Below, in pieces: positions 29,801 through 38,288 of a stretch of DNA of 54,528 nt (position 1 is its first letter; each line of letters starts with the position of its first letter). Source of the stretch: Salibacterium halotolerans (GTDB lineage: Bacteria > Bacillota > Bacilli > Bacillales > Marinococcaceae); the NCBI RefSeq assembly GCF_900115625.1, contig NZ_FOXD01000021.1, positions 1 to 54,528 of the forward strand, written 5' to 3'. The position numbers and the translations under genes are program-made. Under the pieces are notes generated by a model that saw only the letters and a list, made by a program, of their open reading frames with translations, was not told where the DNA came from and searched no databases.

Positions 29801-30430
29801 GTCTTCCGCCTGGAAATAGCGCATCGAATCCACTTCTGTATCAAACAGTTCAATCCGGACCGGATGTTCTTCGGTAAGTGGGTAAATGTCAATGATACCG
29901 CCGCGCAGGCTGAATTCGCCCGGGGCCGACACCATATCCGCCCGTTGATATCCAAGCGACAACAGCAGGGGCAGCAGTGTCCCGGGATCGACGTCGTCCC
30001 CCATCTTAACCGGCACCTGTGACTCTTTCCAGAGACAAACAGGCGGAAGCAGCCTCCGCACCCCGGCTACCGGAGAAATGACAATGCCCCGAAAATCATC
30101 GGTCAACGCATCCAGTACTTCGATCCGCTGTGCTCTCATTTCCGGACTGGCCGAGGCTATTTCAGAAGCTATCAGTTCATTAACCGGGTATAAGTAAACG
30201 GGGGCATCCGTTAAATCAATGAGATCCTCATACAGCTTCTGAGCCTGCAGCAGGGTGTGGGTGATAATGAGCTGGGGCCGGTCCACTTCCGCTTTGGCAA
30301 GCGCCATGAACAGAGAGCGGGCAGAGCCGCTCAATCCTGCTGCCAATTGTTCTTTCATTCCATGTTGAATGCCTTCCAATACCGCTTTTACATGGTCATT
30401 TGTGGACAGAGCGTTCTGCAATCCCTTCAT
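26894..30430 (-). CDS. mfd: Transcription-repair coupling factor Mfd
   Basis: ATP-driven translocase that removes stalled RNA polymerase and recruits UvrA. The 1178 residues are in the expected order: UvrB-like N-terminal modules, RNA-polymerase-interaction domain (GDLVVHVNHGIGKYLG), helicase Walker A (GDVGYGKTEVAIRAA), DEEQ box (VDEEQRFGV), motif VI region (QIRGRVGRS) and a TRCF C-terminal domain. The ATG at 30430 has GGAGG ten nt upstream and gives almost exactly the B. subtilis length. Confidence 0.97.
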   Translation of the reverse strand: MKGLQNALSTNDHVKAVLEGIQHGMKEQLAAGLSGSARSLFMALAKAEVDRPQLIITHTLLQAQKLYEDLIDLTDAPVYLYPVNELIASEIASASPEMRAQRIEVLDALTDDFRGIVISPVAGVRRLLPPVCLWKESQVPVKMGDDVDPGTLLPLLLSLGYQRADMVSAPGEFSLRGGIIDIYPLTEEHPVRIELFDTEVDSMRYFQAEDQRSLDHIQEIIIGPAEETILYAEQFEKAAERLEHSLAETLQHVQEDEVKEKLRSYLGYEKEQLEQQSRFQGIYKYMQYFYEEPATLLSYFPDETVLFMDEISRVQDMAESLDKEEAQWSADVLEQGQAPKDLSLSKDFENLFKEKDHPIVYFSLFLRNIPSIHPQNVANIQCKAMQQFHGQMHVLQNEMERWKKDGYTVVFAAADEERMNKLQNVLYDYGMEADKADTGGPFTPQRPSIIKAQLNSGFELPMEKTAVITEEETFTKKVSRPKRQQKLSNAERIKSYSELKTGDLVVHVNHGIGKYLGIETLEVNGVHQDYLNISYRGNDKLYVPVEQIDLVQKYVASEEKEPKVHALGGSEWKKVKRKVESSVKDIADDLIKVYSAREASKGHAFSSHEEEEQEFAATFSYQETDDQLKAIQEIKEDMERERPMDRLLCGDVGYGKTEVAIRAAFKAILDGKQVAMLVPTTILAQQHFDTLTERFADYPINIGMLSRFRTKKQQSDTIKSLKTGGLDIVVGTHRVLSKDITFKDLGLLIVDEEQRFGVTHKEKIKQLKANIDVLTLTATPIPRTLHMSMLGVRDLSVIETPPENRFPVQTYVMDYNPSLVKEAVEREISRGGQVYLLYNRVDDISRMADQVSMLVPDAEVAYAHGRMNEQELESVMIDFLEGNKDVLVTTTIIETGVDIPNVNTLIIYNADNMGLSQLYQIRGRVGRSNRVAYAYFTYQRDKILTEISEKRLQAIKEFTELGSGFKIAMRDLSIRGTGNLLGAEQHGFIESVGFDLYSEMLKEAIEEQKGEAPKETEPEMEMDVRLDAYIPASYIDDSKQKIEMYKRFKGLETLEDLQDLQDEMIDRFGEYPQETADLFAVSKIKLLAKQNGVQSITQQADQTTILLSERASQATDGAALFEAVHEFGREVGIGAEEQRIKLAVHQRKMSSRQFLDVMEALMMKLPETKKEVEETASS

Positions 30431-30458
30431 GACACTCGTTCCTCCTTCATTCCCGTAC

Positions 30459-30529
30459 CACGGCTGCAGCGCAGCCGTGTGTTCCTGTCTCTTTCCATCC
30501 ATCATCCCATGAATAAAAAAGGATGGAAA
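30459..30529 (-). other. Two hairpins in the mfd 5' region
   Basis: CACGGCTGC / GCAGCCGTG is a perfect 9-bp stem with a 3-nt loop at 30459-30479, just upstream of the mfd ribosome site. Further upstream, TTTCCATCC (30492-30500) pairs perfectly with GGATGGAAA (30521-30529). Neither has a T-run on the minus strand, so they look like leader structure rather than terminators. Confidence 0.55.
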
Positions 30530-30554
30530 ACAGTATCTTTTCTTTAATCAATAA

Positions 30555-30606
30555 GAAAAAGGGCTGGCCTTTTTCCCGCATCCTGTTTACGAAAGACCAG
30601 TCCCAA
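30555..30606 (-). terminator. Possible fin terminator
   Basis: After the fin stop, minus-strand GGGACTGG can pair with CCAGCCC with a long loop, and TTTTTCTT follows. The stem has a bulge, so this is a moderate call. Confidence 0.5.
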
Positions 30607-30629
30607 TGTGTTTTGCGTATGCCGGAACA

Positions 30630-30863
30630 TTACTGAATCCACCTGTCCAATTCGTGAAAGTGGGGATTCTGCCGCAGTGCTTCTTCACAATGCTCGCACG
30701 TTACTCTTACGTGTACGTGACCGTCCGACCCGTAATGAACCATCTGCTGCTGCTCCTCGATAGTCAGCTGATCCAGCCCGAGCCGGGAAGACAGCATCTG
30801 ATCCTCCTCTTCCAGCGTCCCGATATCGGTACTGCAGTGCCTGCAGTAATAACGGATAGCCAT
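30630..30863 (-). CDS. fin: Anti-sigma-F factor Fin (YabK)
   Basis: Small forespore protein that binds SigF to help the switch to SigG. The 77 residues have two zinc-type cysteine pairs, CRHC near the N-terminus and CEHC near the C-terminus, as in B. subtilis Fin. The ATG at 30863 is chosen because AAGGAG lies 8 nt upstream; a 21-residue extension in the longer ORF has no ribosome site. It lies between pth and mfd as in B. subtilis. Confidence 0.94.
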   Translation of the reverse strand: MAIRYYCRHCSTDIGTLEEEDQMLSSRLGLDQLTIEEQQQMVHYGSDGHVHVRVTCEHCEEALRQNPHFHELDRWIQ

Positions 30864-30935
30864 ACAAAAAGCTCCTTTGGAAAAATGTTTCTTTATAGTA
30901 TGGCCGGCACAAATGATGGTATACAAAAAAACCGG

Positions 30936-31499
30936 CTAATTTTTCCTGTTATAATGATTCATTACTTCTGCGAAAGAGTGAGAAAGCCAGGATTCGGCGG
31001 CCTTTGCTGCAAGCGGCACGGATTCCTGCATTTCCTTTTTTTCCTCCGGCGGGAATGTTCCGAGAACGTGGGAGATGACATCGCCTCCGGCGTCCGGGCG
31101 TCCGACGCCGAGCCGTATGCGTTTGAACTCTTTTGTTCCCAGTTCCTGAAAAATAGATTTCAGACCGTTGTGTCCCCCGTGTCCTCCATTCAGGCGGAGA
31201 CGAAGCACTCCCGGGGATAGATCCAGATCATCATAAATCACTAAAAGATTCTCCGCAGGAACCTCGTAGAAATCCATCAGAGGCTGCAGCGCCTCTCCGG
31301 ACAGATTCATATACGTAAGCGGTTTAATCAGGAAAATTTTTTCGCCGTCGATGACCGTTTCGGCGGTCCATCTCTTTTTTTCTTTTTTCCAGGATAGGTT
31401 TAGGTTCCCAGCCAGATGATCTACCGCCTGAAAGCCCACATTATGCCGTGTTTTTTCGTATTTGCGGCCGGGATTGCCAAGACCTGCAATAAGCTTCAT
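30936..31499 (-). CDS. pth: Peptidyl-tRNA hydrolase
   Basis: Frees tRNA from prematurely released peptidyl-tRNA. The 187 residues show MKLIAGLGNPGRKYEKTRHNVG (catalytic His in RHNVG), KPLTYMNLSG, IYDDLDL with the catalytic Asp, and GGHGGHNGLKS. It starts at the ATG at 31499 with GAGGG upstream. The gene is also known as spoVC. A strong stem-loop separates it from ctc. Confidence 0.97.
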   Translation of the reverse strand: MKLIAGLGNPGRKYEKTRHNVGFQAVDHLAGNLNLSWKKEKKRWTAETVIDGEKIFLIKPLTYMNLSGEALQPLMDFYEVPAENLLVIYDDLDLSPGVLRLRLNGGHGGHNGLKSIFQELGTKEFKRIRLGVGRPDAGGDVISHVLGTFPPEEKKEMQESVPLAAKAAESWLSHSFAEVMNHYNRKN

Positions 31500-31538
31500 G
31501 GGCCGTCCCTCTTTTCTGCCTGCTTCGTTTTGGACAGT

Positions 31539-31573
31539 AAAAAGGCATAACCGTGCCACGGCTATACCTTTTC
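31539..31573. terminator. ctc terminator
   Basis: AAAAGG and CCTTTT arms flank a CCGTG/CACGG stem with a one-base-centred loop. It lies 16 nt after the ctc stop, with a T-run on the minus strand. Confidence 0.85.
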
Positions 31574-31589
31574 CTCTGTTCAAACGATA

Positions 31590-32231
31590 TTAGTTGCTGT
31601 CGTTGTCTGCCTCGTCCTTGTCTTCAGCGCCGACGAGTTCAGGCTCCTCTGCGTTCTCTTCTTCTTCGGGCTCTTCCTGCTCCGGAGGCTGAACCGTTAC
31701 AACCGTTTCTTCCGATTCGTTCACGAATTCATATGCCTTGCCGGCAGTAAGGTCTCCGATCTGAACAGAATCGCCGACACCCAGTTCCGAGATATCCACG
31801 GTGATTTCTTCCGGAATATCTGTCGGGAGGGCACGTACGGTGATGTTGTAAAGAAGCGGGGAAAGCACGCCGCCTTCTTTTTCACCAGGCGCACTGCCTG
31901 TCAGATTCACGGAAACATCGGCTTCCATTTCTGATTTAAGGTCGACTTCAAAGAAATCGATGTGTACGAGATAATCTTTGATCGGGTCTACCTGCATGTC
32001 GTGGACAATCACCTTATGCTTGTCGGATTCTCCGTCGACGTCCAGTTCAATAATGCCGTTACGTCCTACTTCACGAATTGTCTTGACAAACGTGATATTA
32101 GGAACGGACACCGCCGTGCTTGCTGTATCTTTACCATAAAGAACAGCCGGCACATGTCCATCGGCGCGAAGCTGTTTGGATGCGGATTTTCTTAAATCCG
32201 TTCTTGGATTGGCTTCGAGTACTGCAGCCAT
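31590..32231 (-). CDS. ctc: Ribosomal protein L25, general stress form (Ctc)
   Basis: Binds 5S rRNA in the 50S subunit and is stress-induced in B. subtilis. Residues 1-90 are the L25 domain (RKSASKQLRADGHVPAVLYGK, VHIDFFEV); residues 95-185 are the TL5/CTC beta domain. The 213-residue protein ends in about 33 strongly acidic residues, longer than usual. The AGGTGA site precedes the ATG. Confidence 0.95.
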   Translation of the reverse strand: MAAVLEANPRTDLRKSASKQLRADGHVPAVLYGKDTASTAVSVPNITFVKTIREVGRNGIIELDVDGESDKHKVIVHDMQVDPIKDYLVHIDFFEVDLKSEMEADVSVNLTGSAPGEKEGGVLSPLLYNITVRALPTDIPEEITVDISELGVGDSVQIGDLTAGKAYEFVNESEETVVTVQPPEQEEPEEEENAEEPELVGAEDKDEADNDSN

Positions 32232-32292
32232 AATTATTCACCTCGTTCTATTATCATTTAGGGAATCTATTTTCAAACCCACCTGAGAAAGG

Positions 32293-32321
32293 ATTATACC
32301 ATTTCGCTTGACGAATATCAA
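32293..32321 (-). promoter_or_regulatory. ctc promoter (SigA type)
   Basis: TTGATA (32316-32321), a 17-bp spacer and consensus TATAAT (32293-32298) are read on the minus strand between prs and ctc. In B. subtilis ctc is driven by SigB; I do not see a SigB-type promoter here. Confidence 0.75.
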
Positions 32322-32345
32322 TATGCCGCCGGGGTTTTCCCTATG

Positions 32346-33296
32346 TTAATCAAACAATGTGCTTACCGACGTCTGTTCATGAACGCGTATGATGGCTTCT
32401 GCAATAAGCGGCGCCACCGAAAGCTGTGTCACTTTTTCAACCTGCTTTTCTTCCGGAAGAACAATCGTATTCGTTACAGCAAGTTCCTCAATATTGGAGT
32501 TCTCAATGCGTTCAATGGCAGGCCCGGAAAGAACAGGGTGCGTACTGCAGGCATAGACCGCTTTGGCGCCTTTTTCAAGCAGCGCGTCAGCCGCCAGTGT
32601 CATGGTGCCGGCCGTATCAATGATATCATCCACAATAATCGCGGTCCGCCCTTCCACGTCCCCGATAATATTCATGACTTCGGAGACATTTGGTTCCGGA
32701 CGGCGCTTATCAATAATGGCAATCGGAGCTTTCATACGGTCCGCCATTTTTCTTGCCCTGACGACACCGCCGTGATCCGGAGAGACAATGACGGTATCTT
32801 CCATGCCTTTATCCAGGAAGTGTTTCGATAAAATCGGCTCGCCGAGAAGCTGATCGACCGGGATATCGAAAAACCCCTGAATTTGGGAGGCGTGCAGGTC
32901 TACACTGAGAACTCTTGTCGCCCCCGCTTTCTCGATAAGGTTGGCAACGAGTTTGGACGTAATTGGCTGTCTTGATTTGGCCTTGCGATCCTGACGGGCG
33001 TACCCGTAATACGGAATAACCACATTAATGGTCGCTGCCGAAGCCCGTTTCATCGCATCAATCATAATCAGAAGTTCCATCAGATGCTCGTTCGCCGGTT
33101 CGGATGTGGACTGTACAAGGAACACATCACAGCCCCGGATGCTTTCTTCGATGTTCACCTGTATTTCCCCGTCGCTGAAACGTTTAATAGAACTTTTTCC
33201 CATCTCGACTCCGATTTGGTCTGTTACTTCCCGGGTAAGTTCCGGGTTGGAGTTCAACGTGAACACCTTTAGATAAGGATCGTCGTAAATTGGCAT
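32346..33296 (-). CDS. prs: Ribose-phosphate pyrophosphokinase (PRPP synthetase)
   Basis: Makes PRPP from ribose-5-phosphate and ATP for purine, pyrimidine, His, Trp and NAD synthesis. The 316 residues have [11 protein letters not shown], the [11 protein letters not shown] loop, [18 protein letters not shown] and the PRPP-binding [17 protein letters not shown] precedes the ATG. It follows glmU by 34 nt and probably shares its promoter. Confidence 0.97.
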   Translation of the reverse strand: MPIYDDPYLKVFTLNSNPELTREVTDQIGVEMGKSSIKRFSDGEIQVNIEESIRGCDVFLVQSTSEPANEHLMELLIMIDAMKRASAATINVVIPYYGYARQDRKAKSRQPITSKLVANLIEKAGATRVLSVDLHASQIQGFFDIPVDQLLGEPILSKHFLDKGMEDTVIVSPDHGGVVRARKMADRMKAPIAIIDKRRPEPNVSEVMNIIGDVEGRTAIIVDDIIDTAGTMTLAADALLEKGAKAVYACSTHPVLSGPAIERIENSNIEELAVTNTIVLPEEKQVEKVTQLSVAPLIAEAIIRVHEQTSVSTLFD

Positions 33297-33330
33297 GGAT
33301 TATTCCCTCCGTAAATGTAATGTGAAAGCT

Positions 33331-34695
33331 TTATTCTTTGTTTTTCACGTATCCTTCTTTGTTGGTCTGCCTGCTCCGCGCAATCGACAACGAATGCTCC
33401 GGCACATCGTCGGTAATGGTGGATCCGGCAGCAACATAGGCGCCTCTTTCGATTTTCACAGGCGCAATCAGATTCGCATTACAGCCCACAAACACATCAT
33501 CTTCAATGGTTGTTGTGTACTTTTGGGTTCCATCATAGTTGACTGTAATGGAACCGCATCCCATATTGACCCGTTTACCGACTGCTGCATCTCCGATATA
33601 ACTCAGATGAGGTACTTTGCTTCCATTTCCGAAGGATGATTTTTTCACTTCGACAAAATTGCCGATTTTCACATCATCACCCAGTTCTGATGCAGGGCGG
33701 ATGTGGGCATAAGGGCCGATTTTCACACGCTGCCCGACGCGGCTGTCGGAAACCACCGACTGCCGGACGACGGTTCCGGCGCTTACATGGCTGTCCGTAA
33801 TCTCGGAAAACGGCCCGATTTCGCAGTTTCCTTCAATCTCCACCACTCCATTCAGAACCGTTCCGGGATGAAGCGTGGTATCACGACCTATAACGGCGTC
33901 CGGAGAAATATAGGTGTGATCAGGATCGGCAATCGTCACCCCTTCTTTCAGCCAATAGGTGTTGATCCGCTTTTTCATCGCCTTTTCGGCCTCAGCCAGT
34001 GCCACCCGGTCATTCACGCCGATGGCCTCTGAAAAGTCAGCAGTCTGCCAGGCCGATAACACTTCGCCCCGGCCTTTCAATATCTCAAGAACATCCGGAA
34101 GGTAATACTCTCCCTGCGCATTTTCATTTCCCACTTCGCGAAGCGCTTCAAAAAGCATCTTATTGTCAAAGCAGTACGTGCCCGTATTGATCTCGTTGAC
34201 ATGCTGCTCCGCTCTGTCCGCATCTTTTTCTTCCACAATTCGCAGTACGTGTCCTTCGTCGTTTCTGATAACACGCCCGTAACCGGAGGGGTCGGGCGTA
34301 TGAGCGGTCAAAACGGTTGCCTTGGCTTGTGTCTGTTCGTGGTGCTCTATCAACGACTCTACCGTTTCCGCGCGTATTAATGGGGTATCCCCGCAAAGAA
34401 CAACCGTCACTCCTTCTTTATCCTTCAGGTGGTCCTCTGCCTGCATCACGGCGTGGCCGGTTCCCTGCTGTTCTTCCTGAAGCACATAAGAAACACGATT
34501 ACCGATATGCTCTTTCACAGCCTCGGCACCGTGTCCTATAATTGTCACAATATCATCGAGCCCCGCCTCGGCAGCCTGGTTCACAACATGCTCCACCATC
34601 GGTCTGCCGCATACAGGATGAAGTACTTTATACAGGTCGGATTTCATTCGTTTTCCCTGGCCTGCGGCCAATACAACCCCATAACGATTGTTCAT
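33331..34695 (-). CDS. glmU: Bifunctional UDP-N-acetylglucosamine synthase GlmU
   Basis: Acetylates glucosamine-1-phosphate and uridylates it to UDP-GlcNAc for peptidoglycan and teichoic acid. The N-terminal pyrophosphorylase has [13 protein letters not shown]. The C-terminal left-handed beta-helix acetyltransferase has hexapeptide repeats, [20 protein letters not shown] and the final [12 protein letters not shown] block. The length of 454 is typical. It has its own promoter after a strong terminator. Confidence 0.97.
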   Translation of the reverse strand: MNNRYGVVLAAGQGKRMKSDLYKVLHPVCGRPMVEHVVNQAAEAGLDDIVTIIGHGAEAVKEHIGNRVSYVLQEEQQGTGHAVMQAEDHLKDKEGVTVVLCGDTPLIRAETVESLIEHHEQTQAKATVLTAHTPDPSGYGRVIRNDEGHVLRIVEEKDADRAEQHVNEINTGTYCFDNKMLFEALREVGNENAQGEYYLPDVLEILKGRGEVLSAWQTADFSEAIGVNDRVALAEAEKAMKKRINTYWLKEGVTIADPDHTYISPDAVIGRDTTLHPGTVLNGVVEIEGNCEIGPFSEITDSHVSAGTVVRQSVVSDSRVGQRVKIGPYAHIRPASELGDDVKIGNFVEVKKSSFGNGSKVPHLSYIGDAAVGKRVNMGCGSITVNYDGTQKYTTTIEDDVFVGCNANLIAPVKIERGAYVAAGSTITDDVPEHSLSIARSRQTNKEGYVKNKE

Positions 34696-34730
34696 TGTTT
34701 TTCCTCCAACTCACCGTTTTTTCCCTTACG

Positions 34731-34759
34731 AATATATCCTAAAAGCCTTCATATTTCAA
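34731..34759 (-). promoter_or_regulatory. glmU promoter
   Basis: TTGAAA (34754-34759), a 17-bp spacer and TATATT (34731-34736) are read on the minus strand, about 40 nt upstream of the glmU start. Confidence 0.7.
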
Positions 34760-34826
34760 GGAAAGACGCTATATTCAAAACGGCTTCCGGTAATGGAATA
34801 TTTTGCAGGGTCCGCCAAAAACAAAA

Positions 34827-34862
34827 ATCAGGCGGCTGCTCTGTAAGCGGCTTCCGCCTGAT
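34827..34862 (-). terminator. spoVG terminator
   Basis: A perfect 9-bp stem ATCAGGCGG / CCGCCTGAT is followed by TTTTGTTTTT on the minus strand, about 50 nt after the spoVG stop. Confidence 0.92.
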
Positions 34863-34912
34863 CACGTAAGTATAATAGCTGTAATTGTACCCCCCGGGCT
34901 CTATCCGGCTGT

Positions 34913-35206
34913 TCAGGAAGCTCCGGCTTCTTCATATTCCGGCTTTTCAAACTCTCCCTGACGCTCGTACTCACCCAGTACAGCCGTCTGTATTTTCTCC
35001 CGGGTGTGAGAGGAAATCGGATGGGCAATGTCCCGGAATTCCCCGTCCGGCGTCCGTTTGCTTGGCATAGCGACAAACAGTCCGTTATTCCCGTCAATCA
35101 CCCTTATATCATGCACAACAAACTCTCCGTCCATCGTAATAGATGCGATAGCACGCATCCGGCCGTCGGTATTCACCCGGCGGAGCCTAACGTCTGTAAC
35201 CTGCAT
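34913..35206 (-). CDS. spoVG: SpoVG, RNA-binding regulator
   Basis: Small conserved regulator of septation and sporulation, RNA/DNA-binding in several Gram-positives. The 97-residue protein begins [11 protein letters not shown] and contains the invariant [19 protein letters not shown] block. The ATG at 35206 has AAGGTGG just upstream. It has a SigH-like promoter overlapping a hairpin. Confidence 0.96.
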   Translation of the reverse strand: MQVTDVRLRRVNTDGRMRAIASITMDGEFVVHDIRVIDGNNGLFVAMPSKRTPDGEFRDIAHPISSHTREKIQTAVLGEYERQGEFEKPEYEEAGAS

Positions 35207-35236
35207 TCTTTCACCACCTTTTTCCATATAAAAATA

Positions 35237-35269
35237 GCTCTGCCATACCCTTCAACAGATAGGCAGAGT
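35237..35269 (-). terminator. ridA/purR terminator overlapping the spoVG promoter
   Basis: Minus-strand CTCTGCC pairs with GGCAGAG across a 17-nt loop and is followed by CTATTTTTA. It lies about 65 nt beyond the ridA stop and overlaps the predicted SigH promoter. Confidence 0.65.
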
Positions 35270-35277
35270 TTTCCTTC
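35250..35277 (-). promoter_or_regulatory. spoVG SigH-type promoter
   Basis: Minus-strand GAAGGAAAA (35269-35277) fits the SigH -35 consensus RNAGGAWWW. After 12 bp, GTTGAAG (35250-35256) fits the RNNGAAT -10 in six of seven positions. The DNA upstream (35280-35310) is very AT-rich, like the AbrB-bound region of B. subtilis spoVG. Confidence 0.65.
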
Positions 35278-35333
35278 TTTTGATAGAAAAAAATTATTTT
35301 TATTTCATGATAAGGTGCGGAGAGAATCGTTTT

Positions 35334-35708
35334 TTATTCCACAAGCGCGGTGACTTCTATTTCAATAAGCGCTCCTTTCGGAAGCGCCGCGACACCGACA
35401 CAGGATCGGGCCGGCTGATGCGCATGAAAATATTCACCGTAAATTTCATTAATTATTGAAAAATCTTCCATTTCTGTTGTAAAGACAGACGCTTTGATAA
35501 CAGTATTCAGTGAAGCCCCTGCTTCTTCGAGCACGGCCTGCACATTGGAAAATACTTGATGCGTCTGTGCACGCAGTCCGCCTTCCACCATATTACCATC
35601 CGGTGTCAGAGGGATCTGCCCGGAACTGTAAAACACACCGTTTACCTTAATCCCCTGGGAATACGGTCCTATCGCTGCGGGCGCTTTGTCTGTATGAATC
35701 GATTCCAT
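35334..35708 (-). CDS. ridA: Reactive-intermediate deaminase RidA (YabJ)
   Basis: Hydrolyses reactive enamines or imines from PLP enzymes; B. subtilis YabJ is also needed for purine control next to PurR. The 124 residues show [23 protein letters not shown], then [28 protein letters not shown] with the conserved Arg. AGAGGTG precedes the ATG. It overlaps the purR stop by one nt. Confidence 0.96.
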   Translation of the reverse strand: MESIHTDKAPAAIGPYSQGIKVNGVFYSSGQIPLTPDGNMVEGGLRAQTHQVFSNVQAVLEEAGASLNTVIKASVFTTEMEDFSIINEIYGEYFHAHQPARSCVGVAALPKGALIEIEVTALVE

Positions 35709-36544
35709 TACGTATTCACCTCTCTTAATGTATCAAGAAAATTTCCCGGAACGGCTTTCACCTGTTTTTGCCGTTCATGGCCTTTTTCGAGCCGTGCAAT
35801 CGAGACGTAATCGTCCACAAGACGTTCCTCTACATCTTCGGCCTCGACCAGAACACCAACACCGACAACGTTGGCATTAAATTCGTGCAGAAGATCCATC
35901 ATACCGCGGACGGAGCCTCCTGCTTTCATGAAGTCGTCTACAATCAGCACGTTGGCACCTTCCTGAAGGCTTCTTCTCGAGAGCGACATCGTCTGAATCC
36001 GTTTGGCTGATCCGGAGACATAGTTGATGCTTACCATCGACCCCTCCGTGACACGATGGTCCCGCCGCACAATACTAACCGGCACATCGAGGTGGGAAGC
36101 AATCGAATAGGCGAGCGGAATGCCCTTCATCGCCACCGTCATGACCGCATCAATCTGCCGCTCGGCATACACCGAAGCAAACAGCCGTCCGACGTCGTTC
36201 ATCAGCCGTGGATCACCGAGAACGTCCATCATGTACAAATAACCGCCTGGCAGCAGTTCTTTATCCTCAAGTTTAGTGCACAACGATTCAACCAGTTCCG
36301 TCCCTTCCTCGAGCGATACGACCGGAACATACTTGACTCCGCCGCCCGCTCCGGGAATCGTCCATAACGAACCGAACCCCTGCGACTCAAAAATTTCTTT
36401 CACAATCGTTAAGTCTTCGCTGATGGAGGACTTGGCTGATTGGTATCGTTCTGAAAAGTAGCTGAGGGATACCAGCTGATGTGGATGCTGAATCAAATAG
36501 TACGTCATATCCACTAATCGGCCGCTTCGTTTCATTTTCTGCAT
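35708..36544 (-). CDS. purR: Purine operon repressor PurR
   Basis: PRPP-responsive repressor of purine genes. The N-terminal winged helix (RRSGRLVD-like [18 protein letters not shown]) precedes a phosphoribosyltransferase-like domain with the PRPP motif [14 protein letters not shown]. The ATG at 36544 is preferred (GGAGG five nt upstream), giving 278 residues. A PurBox lies in its own leader, so autoregulation is likely. Confidence 0.96.
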   Translation of the reverse strand: MQKMKRSGRLVDMTYYLIQHPHQLVSLSYFSERYQSAKSSISEDLTIVKEIFESQGFGSLWTIPGAGGGVKYVPVVSLEEGTELVESLCTKLEDKELLPGGYLYMMDVLGDPRLMNDVGRLFASVYAERQIDAVMTVAMKGIPLAYSIASHLDVPVSIVRRDHRVTEGSMVSINYVSGSAKRIQTMSLSRRSLQEGANVLIVDDFMKAGGSVRGMMDLLHEFNANVVGVGVLVEAEDVEERLVDDYVSIARLEKGHERQKQVKAVPGNFLDTLREVNT

Positions 36545-36557
36545 AGCAACCTCCATA

Positions 36558-36570
36558 AAAACCGAATAAT
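36558..36570 (-). promoter_or_regulatory. PurBox in the purR leader
   Basis: Minus-strand ATTATTCGGTTTT matches the inverted PurBox consensus AWWGTTCGGWWWW at 12 of 13 positions. A weaker partner, AAATCCGTATAAA, lies upstream in opposite orientation with a gap slightly longer than usual. It overlaps the predicted start of transcription. Confidence 0.7.
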
Positions 36571-36578
36571 GTAATGAG

Positions 36579-36608
36579 AATATACCATTTTTATACGGAT
36601 TTTATCAA
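36579..36608 (-). promoter_or_regulatory. purR promoter
   Basis: TTGATA (36603-36608), an 18-bp spacer and TATATT (36579-36584) are read on the minus strand. The -35 overlaps the ispE stop codon. Confidence 0.7.
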
Positions 36609-37471
36609 GGCTGTTTCTCTCCCAGCAGCCGCACGGCATAGACCTGGTCACAGAAGCCGCGAAGTGCATTGTATACGCGGTGTAGTTTCGCCTCTTTTTT
36701 GACAAGGCCGAAAACCGTCGGACCGCTGCCGCTCATCAAAGCGGCGTCCACTCCCGATGCCCTCATCCGTTCCTTGATCTGCCTGATTTCCGGGTACATT
36801 GGCAGCGTCACCTGTTCCAGCGCGTTATGCAGAGAGCGGCAGATAGCATTATAATTATAATCACGAACCGCAGCGCTCATGGTATCGGCAGATGTACTGC
36901 TGATATCCTCCGTTCTCATTCGTTTATAAATATCACCGGTGGAAACGCCGACGGGTGGTTTTGCGAGTACTACCCAGCACGACGGAGGTTCAGGAATTTT
37001 TTCAATGCATTCTCCCCGCCCGGTGGCAAGAGCGGTGCCGCCGTGAACACAAAATGGAACATCCGAACCAAGTTCGGCGCCAAGCTCCGCCAGTTCCGAA
37101 AGAGAAAGTCCGAGCTTCCAAAGTTCGTTCAATCCTCTCAGCGCTGCTGCCGCATCACTGCTTCCTCCGGCCAGGCCGGCAGCCACCGGAATATTTTTGT
37201 ATATGTAAATGGATGCTCCCATTTTTGTGCCGCCGTGCTGTTTCAAAAGCACAGCAGCCTGATGGGCAAGGTTACGCGAGTCGGCCGGGAGAGACCCTTC
37301 CGACATTTCCACATGGATCAAACCGTCTTCCCGCGGTTCCATATCAAGCCTGTCGGATAAATCCACCTGGGTCATCACCATTTTCACTTCGTGGTAGCCA
37401 TCACTGCGCTTCCCCAGCACATCCAGGCTTAAATTAATTTTGGCAGGAGCTTTTATTGATTGTTTCACCAT
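36605..37471 (-). CDS. ispE: 4-diphosphocytidyl-2-C-methyl-D-erythritol kinase
   Basis: GHMP kinase of the non-mevalonate (MEP) isoprenoid pathway. The 288 residues show [22 protein letters not shown] at the start, the ATP loop [16 protein letters not shown], and [12 protein letters not shown] near the end. AAGGGG precedes the ATG. The usual neighbours sspF and purR flank it. Confidence 0.96.
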   Translation of the reverse strand: MVKQSIKAPAKINLSLDVLGKRSDGYHEVKMVMTQVDLSDRLDMEPREDGLIHVEMSEGSLPADSRNLAHQAAVLLKQHGGTKMGASIYIYKNIPVAAGLAGGSSDAAAALRGLNELWKLGLSLSELAELGAELGSDVPFCVHGGTALATGRGECIEKIPEPPSCWVVLAKPPVGVSTGDIYKRMRTEDISSTSADTMSAAVRDYNYNAICRSLHNALEQVTLPMYPEIRQIKERMRASGVDAALMSGSGPTVFGLVKKEAKLHRVYNALRGFCDQVYAVRLLGEKQP

Positions 37472-37659
37472 TCACTTCCCCTTCTCTTCGCTGCCGCGCC
37501 GCATTTCCGGTTCTAACGTTTACATCTTTGTATATTTTAGTTTAAAAAAAGAAGTGTGTACAGTTTGAACTATTAGAAATGGGATATATGCCTGGCTGCA
37601 GCCACCGTAAAAAAGAGGGCTCCGGGAGAAATCCCGGAGCCCTGCTTTATGCCTGCGGG

Positions 37660-37842
37660 TTAGGAACGGTTGGAATCCTGCAGGTTCTCTTCCGCCATCT
37701 GTACGGCACGTTTCACCATATTACCAGCGTCGCGGGATTTAATGCCTCCCCAGCCTTCACGCTGGACTGTATCATAAAACCCTAATTCCTTTGCCACTTC
37801 ATTCTTCAATTGCTCTGACATGATACCGCGTCTCCGGCTCAT
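37660..37842 (-). CDS. sspF: Alpha/beta-type small acid-soluble spore protein SspF
   Basis: Coats and protects DNA in the dormant spore. The 60 residues contain the SASP core: [19 protein letters not shown], then [23 protein letters not shown], with the protease cleavage region. The ATG at 37842 has AAGGAG nine nt upstream and matches the B. subtilis length; earlier in-frame starts are inside the ribosome-site region. It has a forespore-type promoter. Confidence 0.95.
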   Translation of the reverse strand: MSRRRGIMSEQLKNEVAKELGFYDTVQREGWGGIKSRDAGNMVKRAVQMAEENLQDSNRS

Positions 37843-37890
37843 CTCACCCATCTCCTTCACAGCTGAATGAAAAACCCTGCAGGCATGGTT

Positions 37891-37920
37891 TAGTATGTCC
37901 CGAAGCAGACATAAATATAG
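37891..37920 (-). promoter_or_regulatory. sspF forespore (SigG-type) promoter
   Basis: An exact CATACTA -10 (37891-37897) is preceded after 18 bp by CTATA (37916-37920), a four-of-five match to the SigG/SigF -35. The -35 lies in the tail of the veg terminator-like hairpin. Confidence 0.7.
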
Positions 37921-37951
37921 CCTTCTGCTTGTCCGCAGAAAGCCACTTTAT
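37916..37951 (-). terminator. veg terminator candidate
   Basis: Minus-strand GGCTTTCTGC pairs with GCAGAAGGC across a 6-nt loop, followed by TATATTT. The T-tract is weak, so termination may be partial. Confidence 0.45.
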
Positions 37952-37977
37952 TTCGTTTCCAGCAGCATGTCCTTTAC

Positions 37978-38232
37978 TCAGGCATGAAGTTCTTCTTCCC
38001 CGAGCATCGTCAATTGAATCGATTTGGTGAGTATATCGGTATAGCTGTACGAAATTCTCTCCACCGAGTGCTTGTCTTTGTCGAGTTTCACAATAAACAC
38101 GGAAGGATATGTTTCTTCCAGCAGACCAGAACGTTCAATCGTTTTCTTACGGCCGCCATTTGCTGTGATCGTGATCTTTTTTCCTACATTGGCATCCAGT
38201 GATTCTTTAATTTCAATCAAAGTTTTTCCCAT
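37978..38232 (-). CDS. veg: Veg protein
   Basis: Short, highly expressed protein that in B. subtilis stimulates biofilm genes by opposing SinR. The 84 residues match the family: [32 protein letters not shown], then [10 protein letters not shown]. It is driven by a strong promoter like the classic B. subtilis Pveg. Confidence 0.94.
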   Translation of the reverse strand: MGKTLIEIKESLDANVGKKITITANGGRKKTIERSGLLEETYPSVFIVKLDKDKHSVERISYSYTDILTKSIQLTMLGEEELHA

Positions 38233-38259
38233 AGTTACAGACCCACCTCACTACTGAAT

Positions 38260-38288
38260 AGTGTAACAACCCTTGCCCGTTTTGTCAA
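38260..38288 (-). promoter_or_regulatory. veg promoter (Pveg-like)
   Basis: TTGACA (38283-38288), a 17-bp spacer and TACACT (38260-38265) are read on the minus strand. The spacer begins AAACGGGC and resembles B. subtilis Pveg, which reads TTGACAAAAATGGGC. Confidence 0.85.
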
